Positions 25,964 through 33,349 of a DNA stretch of 64,000 nt are shown here, one piece after another. The position numbers were made by a program, and so were the translations under genes. A model generated the notes under the pieces. That model was not told the DNA's origin. It did not search any database and was given only the letters and a program-made list of their open reading frames with translations. The DNA lies in NCBI GenBank assembly GCA_963783945.1, contig CAWAPS010000024.1, positions 62,001 through 126,000 of the forward strand, read 5' to 3'. Source of the DNA: CAWAPS01 sp963783945 (GTDB lineage Bacteria > Actinomycetota > Acidimicrobiia > Acidimicrobiales > Palsa-688). Within the stretch, counting starts at the first letter, position 1. Each line of letters opens with the position of its first letter.

Positions 25964-27117
25964 CCGCCACCCCCGTGGTGCTCGAGTCCCGGCCCGACCG
26001 GGTCCCCGACGGGACGGCGGCCGCGGCGGTGGTAAGCACCGACGTGGCCGGGCTCAGGGCCCTGGTGGAGACGGCGGGGCCAGTGGACGTGGACCGGGCG
26101 CTAGCCGCCCGCCACAGAAGCCTCGCCGACTTCGCCGTCCTTTTGTCGGACGCCGCCGGGCGGCGGCTCGAGGACCTGGCCCAAGAGGCCCATCGGATCA
26201 CAGTGGCCCGGTTCGGCGCGACCGTACGCCTTTTTTCTCCGCTGTACCTGTCGAACGAATGCGTCTCCACTTGTACCTACTGCGGCTTCTCCGCCGGCAA
26301 CGACATCCACCGGCGCACTCTGTCTATATCTGAAGTACAGGTTGAGGCCGGGGAGCTGCACCGCCGGGGGTTCCGGCACATCCTCCTGGTGTCGGGGGAG
26401 CACGCCCGCATCGTGAGCAAGGACTATCTGGCGGCGTGCGTGGAAGCGGTGGCCCCGATGTTCCCCCAGGTGAGCGTGGAGGTCCAGGTCTGGGACATCG
26501 CCACCTACCGCCGCCTGTACGAGGCCGGCTGCGACGGCGTGGTCGTCTACCAGGAGGCCTACGACCCGGTCACCTATGCCGGCGTGCACCTGAAAGGCAA
26601 GAAACGCAACTACGCCTGGCGCTTAGCCGCCCCCGACCGGGCGGCCGAGGCCGGCATGCGCAGGCTCGGCATAGGGGCCCTCCTCGGGCTGCACCCCGAT
26701 TGGCGATCCGAAGCGATCGCCCTGGCCGCTCATGCCCGGTCTCTCATCAAGAAATGGTGGCGGTGCGAGGTCCAGGTCGCCCTCCCCCGGCTCCGGCCGG
26801 CGGCCGGCGGGTACGAACCGGCGGATCCGGTCGACGATCCAGCCTTCGTGCAGCTGCTGTGCGCCCTCAGGATCGTGCTACCCGATGTCGGGATCACTCT
26901 GTCGACTCGCGAGGAGGCCGGCTTTCGTGACGCCCTGGTGCCCCTCGGGGTGACCAGCATGTCTGCCGGCTCCCACACCGAGCCAGGGGGCTACGCCGGG
27001 GAGAGCGACGCCGAGCCGCAGTTCGCCATCTCCGATACGAGGAGCCCAGCGGAGGTGGCGGCGGCCCTGACCCGCGCCGGGTACGACCCGGTGTGGAAGG
27101 ACTGGCAGCGGGCTTAA
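25960..27117 (+). CDS. thiH: 2-iminoacetate (dehydroglycine) synthase
   Basis: Radical SAM enzyme of 385 residues that cleaves tyrosine to dehydroglycine for ThiG. The cluster motif is CVSTCTYCGF (CxxxCxxC). The start is GTG 25960, overlapping the thiG stop (GTGA). The same frame is open upstream across thiG but is a shadow there. Co-regulated with thiG by the TPP riboswitch. Use of ThiH rather than glycine oxidase (ThiO) is notable for an actinobacterium but not unique. Confidence 0.95.
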   Translation: MTATPVVLESRPDRVPDGTAAAAVVSTDVAGLRALVETAGPVDVDRALAARHRSLADFAVLLSDAAGRRLEDLAQEAHRITVARFGATVRLFSPLYLSNECVSTCTYCGFSAGNDIHRRTLSISEVQVEAGELHRRGFRHILLVSGEHARIVSKDYLAACVEAVAPMFPQVSVEVQVWDIATYRRLYEAGCDGVVVYQEAYDPVTYAGVHLKGKKRNYAWRLAAPDRAAEAGMRRLGIGALLGLHPDWRSEAIALAAHARSLIKKWWRCEVQVALPRLRPAAGGYEPADPVDDPAFVQLLCALRIVLPDVGITLSTREEAGFRDALVPLGVTSMSAGSHTEPGGYAGESDAEPQFAISDTRSPAEVAAALTRAGYDPVWKDWQRA

Positions 27118-27174
27118 CCGCAGCGCAGTCCTATCCCGGCCACCTCGGGCACCATGTCGTACCGTCTACTCTGA

Positions 27175-27220
27175 TTTTGTGCGTTTGAACCGCTCCAGGT
27201 GGGTTAATCGCACAAACTAT
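27175..27220 (+). promoter_or_regulatory. nested inverted repeat and -10 box before the secreted-protein gene
   Basis: TTTGTGCG (27176-27183) and CGCACAAA (27209-27216) are perfect arms, with AACC/GGTT nested inside. The right arm touches a candidate -10 box AACTAT (27215-27220). It may be an operator, or a stem-loop ending the thiGH transcript 58 bases after thiH. Confidence 0.5.
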
Positions 27221-27229
27221 GCGAATTGA

Positions 27230-28498
27230 GTGTTCATGCCGCGATGGCGCTCCGTTCACTCGCCCCGGCCTTTTCACATGATTCACATGTTCAATCCGTC
27301 TCGTTCAAGCCCACGTATGGGGGGCATGGCACCTCCATACCCGCACCTATCCCCGATCGGCCGAAGCCGCTTATGTCGACTCGGCGCGTCAATGGCCCTC
27401 TCCGGAGCCGCGCTAGCTGCGGTTGTCGCCGGCGGGGCCCCCGCCGGCGCCCAGACGACCTTCCTCGGCAGCCTGCCCAACCAGAGCGTGGTGGCCTCAA
27501 CCGTACCCACTAGCCGGCACGGCCGTCCCGGCGATGGCGACGTCAACCCTTACGGGGTCGCGGTGGTGAGTCAGAACGTCGGCCGGCTTCATCGGGGCGA
27601 TGTCCTGGTGAGCAATTTCAACAACAGCGCCAACCTGCAAGGCACGGGCCGGACCATCGTCGAGATCAGTCCTTCCGGCCAGCAGACGGCCTTCGCCCGG
27701 CTGCCCGAGCTCCCCGGCGGCACCGGCCTGACCACGGCCTTGTCGATCCTGCCCGGCGGGTGGGTCGTGGTGGGCAACCTACCGACCAACGCCGGCGTGC
27801 TCGACACCGCGTCGAAGGGCGCTCTTCTCGTCGTCAATCCCTTCGGGCGCCTGGTCAAGACCATCACCGCCCCCGACATCAACGGGCCGTGGGACATGAC
27901 CGCGATCAGCTTCGGGCACCTCTCCGATCTGTTCGTGACCAACGTGCTCAACGGCACCGTGGCAGGAGGCGGCCAGACCGTCAACCGGGGCACCGTGATC
28001 AGACTCGGGCTGTGGCTCGGCGGCCCCCGACCGGTCGTCGTCAGCAACACCATCATCGGATCGGGATTTGCCGAGGCCACGAATCAGGCGGCGCTGGTCC
28101 TCGGGCCGACCGGCGTCGGCCTTAGCCGCCACGGGACGCTGTATGTGGCCGACACGGTCAACAGCGCCATCCGGGCCATTCCGAATGCGGTCTTCCGCAG
28201 GACCAGCGCCGGCACCGGGCGCCTGTTGTCGCCCACCCCGGGCCCGACCAGCCTCCTCAACGCCCCGCTCGGGCTGGCGATCGCCCCCAACGGCGACATC
28301 CTCACCGTCAACGGAGGGGATGGCAACATCGTGGAGACGACGCCCGCCGGGGTGGAGGTGGCGAACCGACTGCTCGACAACACTCCCCCGCCGCCCCTCG
28401 GCGCCGGCGCCCTGTTCGGTCTCGCCGTCGGCCCGCACGGCAAGAGCCTCTACTTCGTCGACGACGTCGCCAACACCCTGGACGCGCTCACCCGCTGA
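27230..28498 (+). CDS. secreted NHL/beta-propeller-like protein
   Basis: Up to 422 residues. A basic N-region and hydrophobic core ending GAPAGAQTT form a signal peptide. The exported part contains repeated blocks with DVLVSNFNN, GTLYVADTVNSAIRAI, APNGDILTVNGGDGNIVE and GKSLYFVDDVANT, as in NHL-type propellers. No catalytic residues are recognised. The start is uncertain: GTG 27230 is outermost, and ATG 27317 gives a tidier signal peptide. Not obviously linked to thiamine or mycofactocin genes. Confidence 0.8.
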   Translation: MFMPRWRSVHSPRPFHMIHMFNPSRSSPRMGGMAPPYPHLSPIGRSRLCRLGASMALSGAALAAVVAGGAPAGAQTTFLGSLPNQSVVASTVPTSRHGRPGDGDVNPYGVAVVSQNVGRLHRGDVLVSNFNNSANLQGTGRTIVEISPSGQQTAFARLPELPGGTGLTTALSILPGGWVVVGNLPTNAGVLDTASKGALLVVNPFGRLVKTITAPDINGPWDMTAISFGHLSDLFVTNVLNGTVAGGGQTVNRGTVIRLGLWLGGPRPVVVSNTIIGSGFAEATNQAALVLGPTGVGLSRHGTLYVADTVNSAIRAIPNAVFRRTSAGTGRLLSPTPGPTSLLNAPLGLAIAPNGDILTVNGGDGNIVETTPAGVEVANRLLDNTPPPPLGAGALFGLAVGPHGKSLYFVDDVANTLDALTR

Positions 28499-28515
28499 TC
28501 AGCGCCACCTCGGCC

Positions 28516-28521
28516 TATCAT
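28516..28521 (+). promoter_or_regulatory. -10 box before the mftE region
   Basis: TATCAT followed by six bases and GTG 28528, the leaderless spacing seen elsewhere in the window. Confidence 0.4.
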
Positions 28522-28527
28522 GGGGCC

Positions 28528-28647
28528 GTGAACGGCCCCGGACTCCCGATCGCCGCGACCTGCCCGTCAGGTAATGCCGGCGAGGGGAGCCCGGCCGAGG
28601 TGAGGCACATCCGGGCTCCGCAGACCGGGCGGCCCGCCGTCTCGTGA
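28528..28647 (+). CDS. candidate 39-residue leader peptide coupled to mftE
   Basis: GTG 28528 opens a 39-codon frame ending at TGA 28645-28647, which overlaps the GTG start of mftE (GTGA). The peptide has one Cys (in AATCPSGNAGEG) and is not MftA: it lacks the acidic body and the C-terminal Gly-x-Cys-Gly-Val/Trp-Tyr end. No similarity recognised. The support is the promoter spacing and the stop-start overlap. Confidence 0.35.
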   Translation: MNGPGLPIAATCPSGNAGEGSPAEVRHIRAPQTGRPAVS

Positions 28648-29627
28648 TTCGGCCGTTCGGAGAAGCCCCGGTGCCGGCGGGTGCAGGCGCAGACAGCGCA
28701 CACGGCCTGGTCAGCCCGCTCAGCCTGGGCAGCGCAGACAGCGTGGGCGGTTTAGTCGAGGACCGGCAGGTCGCGGCGGCTGCAGGCGACGAGGCCGGTC
28801 CCGACGGGCCCGCCGTGGCCGGAACGCCGGCGTACGCCCCTTCGCCGGCGCCGGTCACGGTGCTCGCCGGTCTGACCTGGACCGAATTGGCGGCCCGGGC
28901 GGCGGCGACCGTTCTGGCCGTCCCGCTCGGCTCGACGGAGCAGCACGGCCCCCACCTGCCTCTGTCGACCGATACCGAGATCGCTACGGCCATGGCCCGG
29001 CGGCTGGCAGCCGCCCGTCCTGACGTGGTGGTGGCGCCGGCTGTCGCCTACGGGGCGAGCGGGGAGCACGCCGGCTTTCCTGGCACGCTGTCGATCGGGC
29101 AGGACGCGCTCGAGCTCATGCTCCTGGAGCTCGGCCGGTCGGCCGACGGGTTCGCCGGGACAGTCTTCGTGTCGGCCCACGGAGGAAACGCCGGCCCGCT
29201 GGCCCGGGCCGTCGATCGCCTTCGGGCCGAGGGCCGTGTGGTGACGGCGTGGTCGCCGGGTCGCAAACGCCACATCCCCCGCCCCGGCGGACCCGACGAC
29301 GACGACAAGACCGGCCTACGCCACGACGACGACAACACCGGCGATCGCGCCGGCCCCGGCACTCGCCAGCCTGACGCCCACGCCGGCTGGACCGAGACCT
29401 CGGTTCTGCTGGCCCTGGCGCCCGGCTCGGTGCGCACGGCGAAGGCGGAGGCCGGCGCCACCGCCCCGCTCAGCGAGCTGATGCCGGCCCTGATGCGCTC
29501 CGGCGTCGCCGGCGTATCGGCCAACGGGGTCCTCGGCGATCCGGCCGGCGCCACGGCCGCCGCCGGCCGCCGCTTGCTCGACGACTGGACGGAAGACCTC
29601 CTCGCCACCCTGGAGGGCTGGCCGTGA
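28644..29627 (+). CDS. mftE: mycofactocin-type creatininase-family peptidase (MftE-like)
   Basis: Creatininase-family protein whose core starts near LTWTELAARAA and has the metal ligands in LGSTEQHGPHLPLSTDTE and SAHGGNAGPLARA. MftE removes the core dipeptide during mycofactocin maturation. About 75 low-complexity residues precede the core; GTG 28860 would give a core-only protein. An Asp-rich insertion (near GGPDDDDKTG) interrupts the second half. GTG 28644 is supported by the overlap with the small upstream frame. It overlaps the SDR gene (GTGA) and precedes mftF. Confidence 0.82.
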   Translation: MIRPFGEAPVPAGAGADSAHGLVSPLSLGSADSVGGLVEDRQVAAAAGDEAGPDGPAVAGTPAYAPSPAPVTVLAGLTWTELAARAAATVLAVPLGSTEQHGPHLPLSTDTEIATAMARRLAAARPDVVVAPAVAYGASGEHAGFPGTLSIGQDALELMLLELGRSADGFAGTVFVSAHGGNAGPLARAVDRLRAEGRVVTAWSPGRKRHIPRPGGPDDDDKTGLRHDDDNTGDRAGPGTRQPDAHAGWTETSVLLALAPGSVRTAKAEAGATAPLSELMPALMRSGVAGVSANGVLGDPAGATAAAGRRLLDDWTEDLLATLEGWP

Positions 29628-30433
29628 CCACAAATCAGCCCGAACCCAGGGTAGCCATCATCACCGGCGCAGCCCGAGGCATCGGAGCGGCCACGGCCCG
29701 GCAGCTCGCCGGGCTCGGCTGGCGACTGGTGCTCGTCGACCGCTGCCGGGACGACCCGACCCTGCCCTACCCCCTCGCCACCGAGGACGATCTCAAGGCC
29801 ACCGTAGAGGCGTGCGGCGGGCCCGAGCAGGCGGAGGGGGTGGTCGCCGACGTCCGGGACCAGGACGCGCTCGACGCCGCGACCGCGCTTGCGGTCGAGC
29901 GCTTCGGCGGGCTGGACGCCGCCCTGGCCATAGCCGGGTGCATCGGCGGTGGCGTAGAGGCGTGGAACACCCCCGATCCCCTGTGGTCGACGCTTATCGA
30001 AATCAACCTCGAGGGGGCGTGGCGACTGGCCAAGGCGGCGGTGCCGGCGCTGCTCGAGCGGCCAGAGCCCCGCCACGGCCGGTTCGTTGCCGTGGCCTCG
30101 GCGGGTGGCACTGTGGGTATCTACCTGCTCGCCGCCTATAGCGCAGCCAAGCACGGGGTTATAGGCCTGGTGCGCAGTCTGGCGGCCGAGCTCGGCCCGC
30201 ACGGGATCACCGCAAATGCGGTGGCGCCCGGTTCGACCCGGACGACCATGCTCGCCGCCAGCGCGGACTTCTACCAGCTCCCCACCATCGAGGACTTCGC
30301 CGAGCACCACCTCATCCACCGCCTCCTGGTGCCGGACGAGCCGGCGGCCATGATCACCTGGCTGTGTGGCCCGGACAGCAGTGGGATCACCGGGGCGGTG
30401 CTGCCGGTCGACGGCGGGATGACCGCCCGCTGA
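29624..30433 (+). CDS. mycofactocin-associated SDR oxidoreductase
   Basis: 269-residue SDR with intact TGAARGIGAAT cofactor loop and catalytic AYSAAKHG (YxxxK). The insertion around TLPYPLATEDDLKATVEACG after the second strand is characteristic of SDRs found with mycofactocin, which are thought to keep NAD(H) bound and use mycofactocin as external electron carrier. The flanking mftE and mftF genes support that reading. The substrate is unknown. It overlaps both neighbours by four bases. Confidence 0.85.
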   Translation: MTTNQPEPRVAIITGAARGIGAATARQLAGLGWRLVLVDRCRDDPTLPYPLATEDDLKATVEACGGPEQAEGVVADVRDQDALDAATALAVERFGGLDAALAIAGCIGGGVEAWNTPDPLWSTLIEINLEGAWRLAKAAVPALLERPEPRHGRFVAVASAGGTVGIYLLAAYSAAKHGVIGLVRSLAAELGPHGITANAVAPGSTRTTMLAASADFYQLPTIEDFAEHHLIHRLLVPDEPAAMITWLCGPDSSGITGAVLPVDGGMTAR

Positions 30434-31842
30434 CCGCCCGGCCACAAGACCGGGTCCTGCCCGCGGGCTTCGCCCTGCAACTCGACCCCGCGGCGCGCCG
30501 GCCCCGGCCTGAGGTGCTGGTCGGCGGCAACCCTCTCCGGGTCCTGCGCCTGACCACGGCCGGGGGCGCCATGATCGATGCCTGGTCGCGCCACAAGCCG
30601 GTCGGGCAATCACCGGGAGCCCAGGCGCTGGCCGCCCGGCTGCTCGACGCCGGCCTGGCCCATCCCCGGCCCGGGGCCGCGCCCCATCCCCCGCTCCGGT
30701 CGGTGAGCGTCGTGATCCCGGTGCGCGACCAGCCCGAGGGCCTGGCCGCCACCCTCGCCTCGCTTCCTTCGGGCGTCGAGGTCGTGGTGGTCGATGACGG
30801 GTCCCGCGTGCCGGTAGCCGTGCCCCCAAGCCAGGCGAAGGTGGTTCGCCGCCACCCGGCCGGCGGACCGGCGGCGGCCCGCAACGGCGGCGCGGCCGCG
30901 ACAGCAGGCGACGTGCTGATCTTCGTCGACGCTGAGTGCCAGCCGGCGCCGGGCTGGCTGGACATCCTGCTGCCCCACTTCGCCGACCCGCGGGTAGCGG
31001 CCGTCGCCCCCCGGATCGTTTCCAGGCCCCGCCCGGGAGTACCCCGGTGGCTGGCCGAGTACGAGAAGCGCCGGTCCTCTCTCGACCTCGGGCCCAACGA
31101 AGCACCGGTCAGACCGGGAGGAACGGTCCCCTACGTCCCAACCGCCACCCTGGCCGTGCGGCGCTCCGCACTCGAGGCGGTCGACGGCTTCGACGAGGAG
31201 CTGCGCTACGGCGAGGACGTGGACCTGGTGTGGAGAATGGCGAAATCCGGGTGGCGGATCCGCTACGACCCCACGGCCACCGTGACTCACCCGGTGCGGG
31301 GAACCGCCATCGGATGGTTACGCCAGCGGTACAACTACGGCCGGTCGGCCGCTTCGCTGGCGGCCCGGCACGGACGCGACGTGGCCCCCGTCGCCATGTC
31401 CCCCTGGAGCTCGGCCGCCTGGGCCTTTGCGGCAGCCGGCCACCCGGCCGCCGGGGCGGCAATAGCCGGGGCCACCACGGCTGCTCTGGCCAAGCGGGCC
31501 GGCGCCGACGTCCCGACAGCCAAGGTTCTCACCGGCCTGGCTCTCACCGGCCACACCCGGGCCGGGGCGGCTCTGGCCGAGGCCGCCAGGCGGGCCTGGC
31601 TGCCACCCCTCGCAGCTGCCGCCGCCGCCCTCCCGACCAAGAGGTCCCGGCGCACCGCGGCCGGAGCGCTCGCCGCCGCCTTTGTAGTCCCGCCGTTGGC
31701 CGAATGGGTGAAGGATCGACCCCCGGTGGATCCGCTGGCCTGGATGGCGCTGCGGTGGGCCGACGACCTGGCCTACCAGGCCGGGGTGTGGACCGGCATG
31801 CTCGAGGCCCGGTCGATCGGCGCCATCCTGCCCCGGTGGTGA
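30430..31842 (+). CDS. mftF: mycofactocin glycosyltransferase
   Basis: GT2-type enzyme that adds glucose units to mycofactocin. VSVVIPVRDQPEGL, VVVVDDGSR and the FVDAECQP metal motif are visible, followed by YGEDVDLVWRMAKSGWRI. The N-terminal LPAGFALQLDP resembles the pre-domain of MftF. The start chosen is CTG 30430 (CTGA overlap with the SDR stop), giving an N-terminus LTARPQDRVLPAGF and 470 residues; the nearest GTG (30364) would overlap the SDR gene by 70 bases. Hydrophobic C-terminal segments suggest membrane association. Confidence 0.87.
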   Translation: MTARPQDRVLPAGFALQLDPAARRPRPEVLVGGNPLRVLRLTTAGGAMIDAWSRHKPVGQSPGAQALAARLLDAGLAHPRPGAAPHPPLRSVSVVIPVRDQPEGLAATLASLPSGVEVVVVDDGSRVPVAVPPSQAKVVRRHPAGGPAAARNGGAAATAGDVLIFVDAECQPAPGWLDILLPHFADPRVAAVAPRIVSRPRPGVPRWLAEYEKRRSSLDLGPNEAPVRPGGTVPYVPTATLAVRRSALEAVDGFDEELRYGEDVDLVWRMAKSGWRIRYDPTATVTHPVRGTAIGWLRQRYNYGRSAASLAARHGRDVAPVAMSPWSSAAWAFAAAGHPAAGAAIAGATTAALAKRAGADVPTAKVLTGLALTGHTRAGAALAEAARRAWLPPLAAAAAALPTKRSRRTAAGALAAAFVVPPLAEWVKDRPPVDPLAWMALRWADDLAYQAGVWTGMLEARSIGAILPRW

Positions 31843-31898
31843 CGCCCGGGCGCCGTCACGGCCGGCGCCGTCCCCGCCGCCCTGGTGGCGTCCCGGAT

Positions 31899-33275
31899 CT
31901 ACGGACGGTCGGCGGGGTGCCGGCCCGCCGGCACGAGGGAGGCGGCAAGTCCGACGTACCGGCCCGGGCTGAGGTCGAGCAGCGCCGTCTCCGCCTCGGC
32001 CGGCAGGCCCAGGCCCCGCACGAAGCGGCGCACGTCCTGCTCCCCGACAACATTGCCGCGGGTCAGGTCCTTCAGCCGCTCGTAGGGCTCGGGCAGCCCG
32101 TATCGCCGCATGACGGTCTGGATGGCTTCGGCCAGGACTTCCCACTGGCCCGCCAGCTCCGCCGCCATCACGTCGGGACGGGGCGAGACTCTGGCCAGAC
32201 CGCGGCGGGCGCTAGCCACAGCCAGACCCGAATGACCGATGGCCAGGCCCATGTTGCGGAGGGCCGACGAGTCCGACAGGTCGCGCTGCATTCGCGACAC
32301 CATCAGCTTGGAGGCCAGGTGCTCGAGCAAAGCCGAGGAGACGCCGGCGTTGGCTTCGGCGTTCTCGAAGTCGATGGGGTTGACCTTGTGCGGCATCGTC
32401 GACGAGCCGACCTCGCCTTCGACCGGGCGCTGGCTCAGGTACGACCGGCTGATGTACTCCCACATGTCGCGACAGAAGTCGATGAGGATGGCGTTGAACC
32501 TCACGATCCCGTGGAAGACCTCGGCCAGGGCGTCGTGGGATTCGATCTGCGTGGTGAGAGGGTTCCAGGCCAGGCCGAACCGCTCGACGAAGCGCCGGGA
32601 AACCGAGATCCAGTCGACCTCGGGGTAGGCGGCGACGTGGGCGCTGTAGGTGCCGACGGCCCCGTTGAACTTGGCGAGCAACGGCACCGACCGGATGCCG
32701 GAAACCTGTCGCTGCCACCGGGCGGCGAACACCGCGAGCTCCTTGCCGAGAGTCGTAGGCGACGCCGGCTGACCATGGGTGTGACTCGGCATCGGCAGCG
32801 AGGCGTACGCCTCGGCGGCGGCCCACACCTCCTGCACCAGGCCGTCGGCTTGCGGCAGCCAGCCGGTAGACAGGCCTTCGCGCAGCATCAATGCGTGGGC
32901 CACGTTGTTGATGTCCTCGGACGTGCAGGCGAAGTGCACGAACTCCACCTCGGGCCCGAAGCCGATGGACGCCAGCTTTTCCTTCAGCAGGTACTCCACG
33001 GCCTTCACGTCGTGGTTGATGCGCCGCTCGATCTCCTTGATCCGGGCCACGTCGGCCGGGCCGAAGTCCTCGACCCAGGCCTTCAGAACCGCCTCGGTCG
33101 CGCCGTTGAGCGGGGCCAGCTCAGGGATCGTCTCCTCGGCTGCCAGGGCGACCAGCCACTCGACCTCGACGGTGAAGCGCTGGCGGAACAGGGCCTCCTC
33201 CGAGAAGGCGCGGGCGAACGCTTCCACCTGGGCGGCGTAGCGGCCATCGAGCGGAGAAAGGGCACCTGCACTCAC
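31899..33275 (-). CDS. purB: adenylosuccinate lyase
   Basis: 458-residue lyase acting twice in purine synthesis (SAICAR to AICAR, adenylosuccinate to AMP). The signature SSTMPHKVNPIDFENAEAN with its flexible loop is intact. The N-terminal LSPLDGRYAAQVEAF places it in the E. coli-type branch. GTG 33275 follows a TACCAT box by 7 bases, indicating a leaderless mRNA; the frame continues upstream without support. It converges on mftF. Confidence 0.95.
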   Translation of the reverse strand: MSAGALSPLDGRYAAQVEAFARAFSEEALFRQRFTVEVEWLVALAAEETIPELAPLNGATEAVLKAWVEDFGPADVARIKEIERRINHDVKAVEYLLKEKLASIGFGPEVEFVHFACTSEDINNVAHALMLREGLSTGWLPQADGLVQEVWAAAEAYASLPMPSHTHGQPASPTTLGKELAVFAARWQRQVSGIRSVPLLAKFNGAVGTYSAHVAAYPEVDWISVSRRFVERFGLAWNPLTTQIESHDALAEVFHGIVRFNAILIDFCRDMWEYISRSYLSQRPVEGEVGSSTMPHKVNPIDFENAEANAGVSSALLEHLASKLMVSRMQRDLSDSSALRNMGLAIGHSGLAVASARRGLARVSPRPDVMAAELAGQWEVLAEAIQTVMRRYGLPEPYERLKDLTRGNVVGEQDVRRFVRGLGLPAEAETALLDLSPGRYVGLAASLVPAGRHPADRP

Positions 33276-33282
33276 GACGCCG

Positions 33283-33288
33283 ATGGTA
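33283..33288 (-). promoter_or_regulatory. -10 box of purB
   Basis: TACCAT on the minus strand, 7 bases before GTG 33275. Confidence 0.45.
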
Positions 33289-33336
33289 CCGCCAGGTCGC
33301 CCGCCTTCTGCTGCTTCGAGCCCAGGCCCGAGCCGG

Positions 33337-33342
33337 GATACT
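33337..33342 (+). promoter_or_regulatory. -10 box of murJ
   Basis: GATACT, 7 bases before GTG 33350; divergent from the purB promoter about 50 bases away. Confidence 0.4.
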
Positions 33343-33349
33343 GGACCTG

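Noticed and set aside
32200..32800. Plus-strand frame over purB (part of a very long open frame from about 30.9 to 33.4 kb)
   Set aside because: His/Arg/Gly-rich residues and overlap with three well-identified genes mark it as a high-GC shadow.
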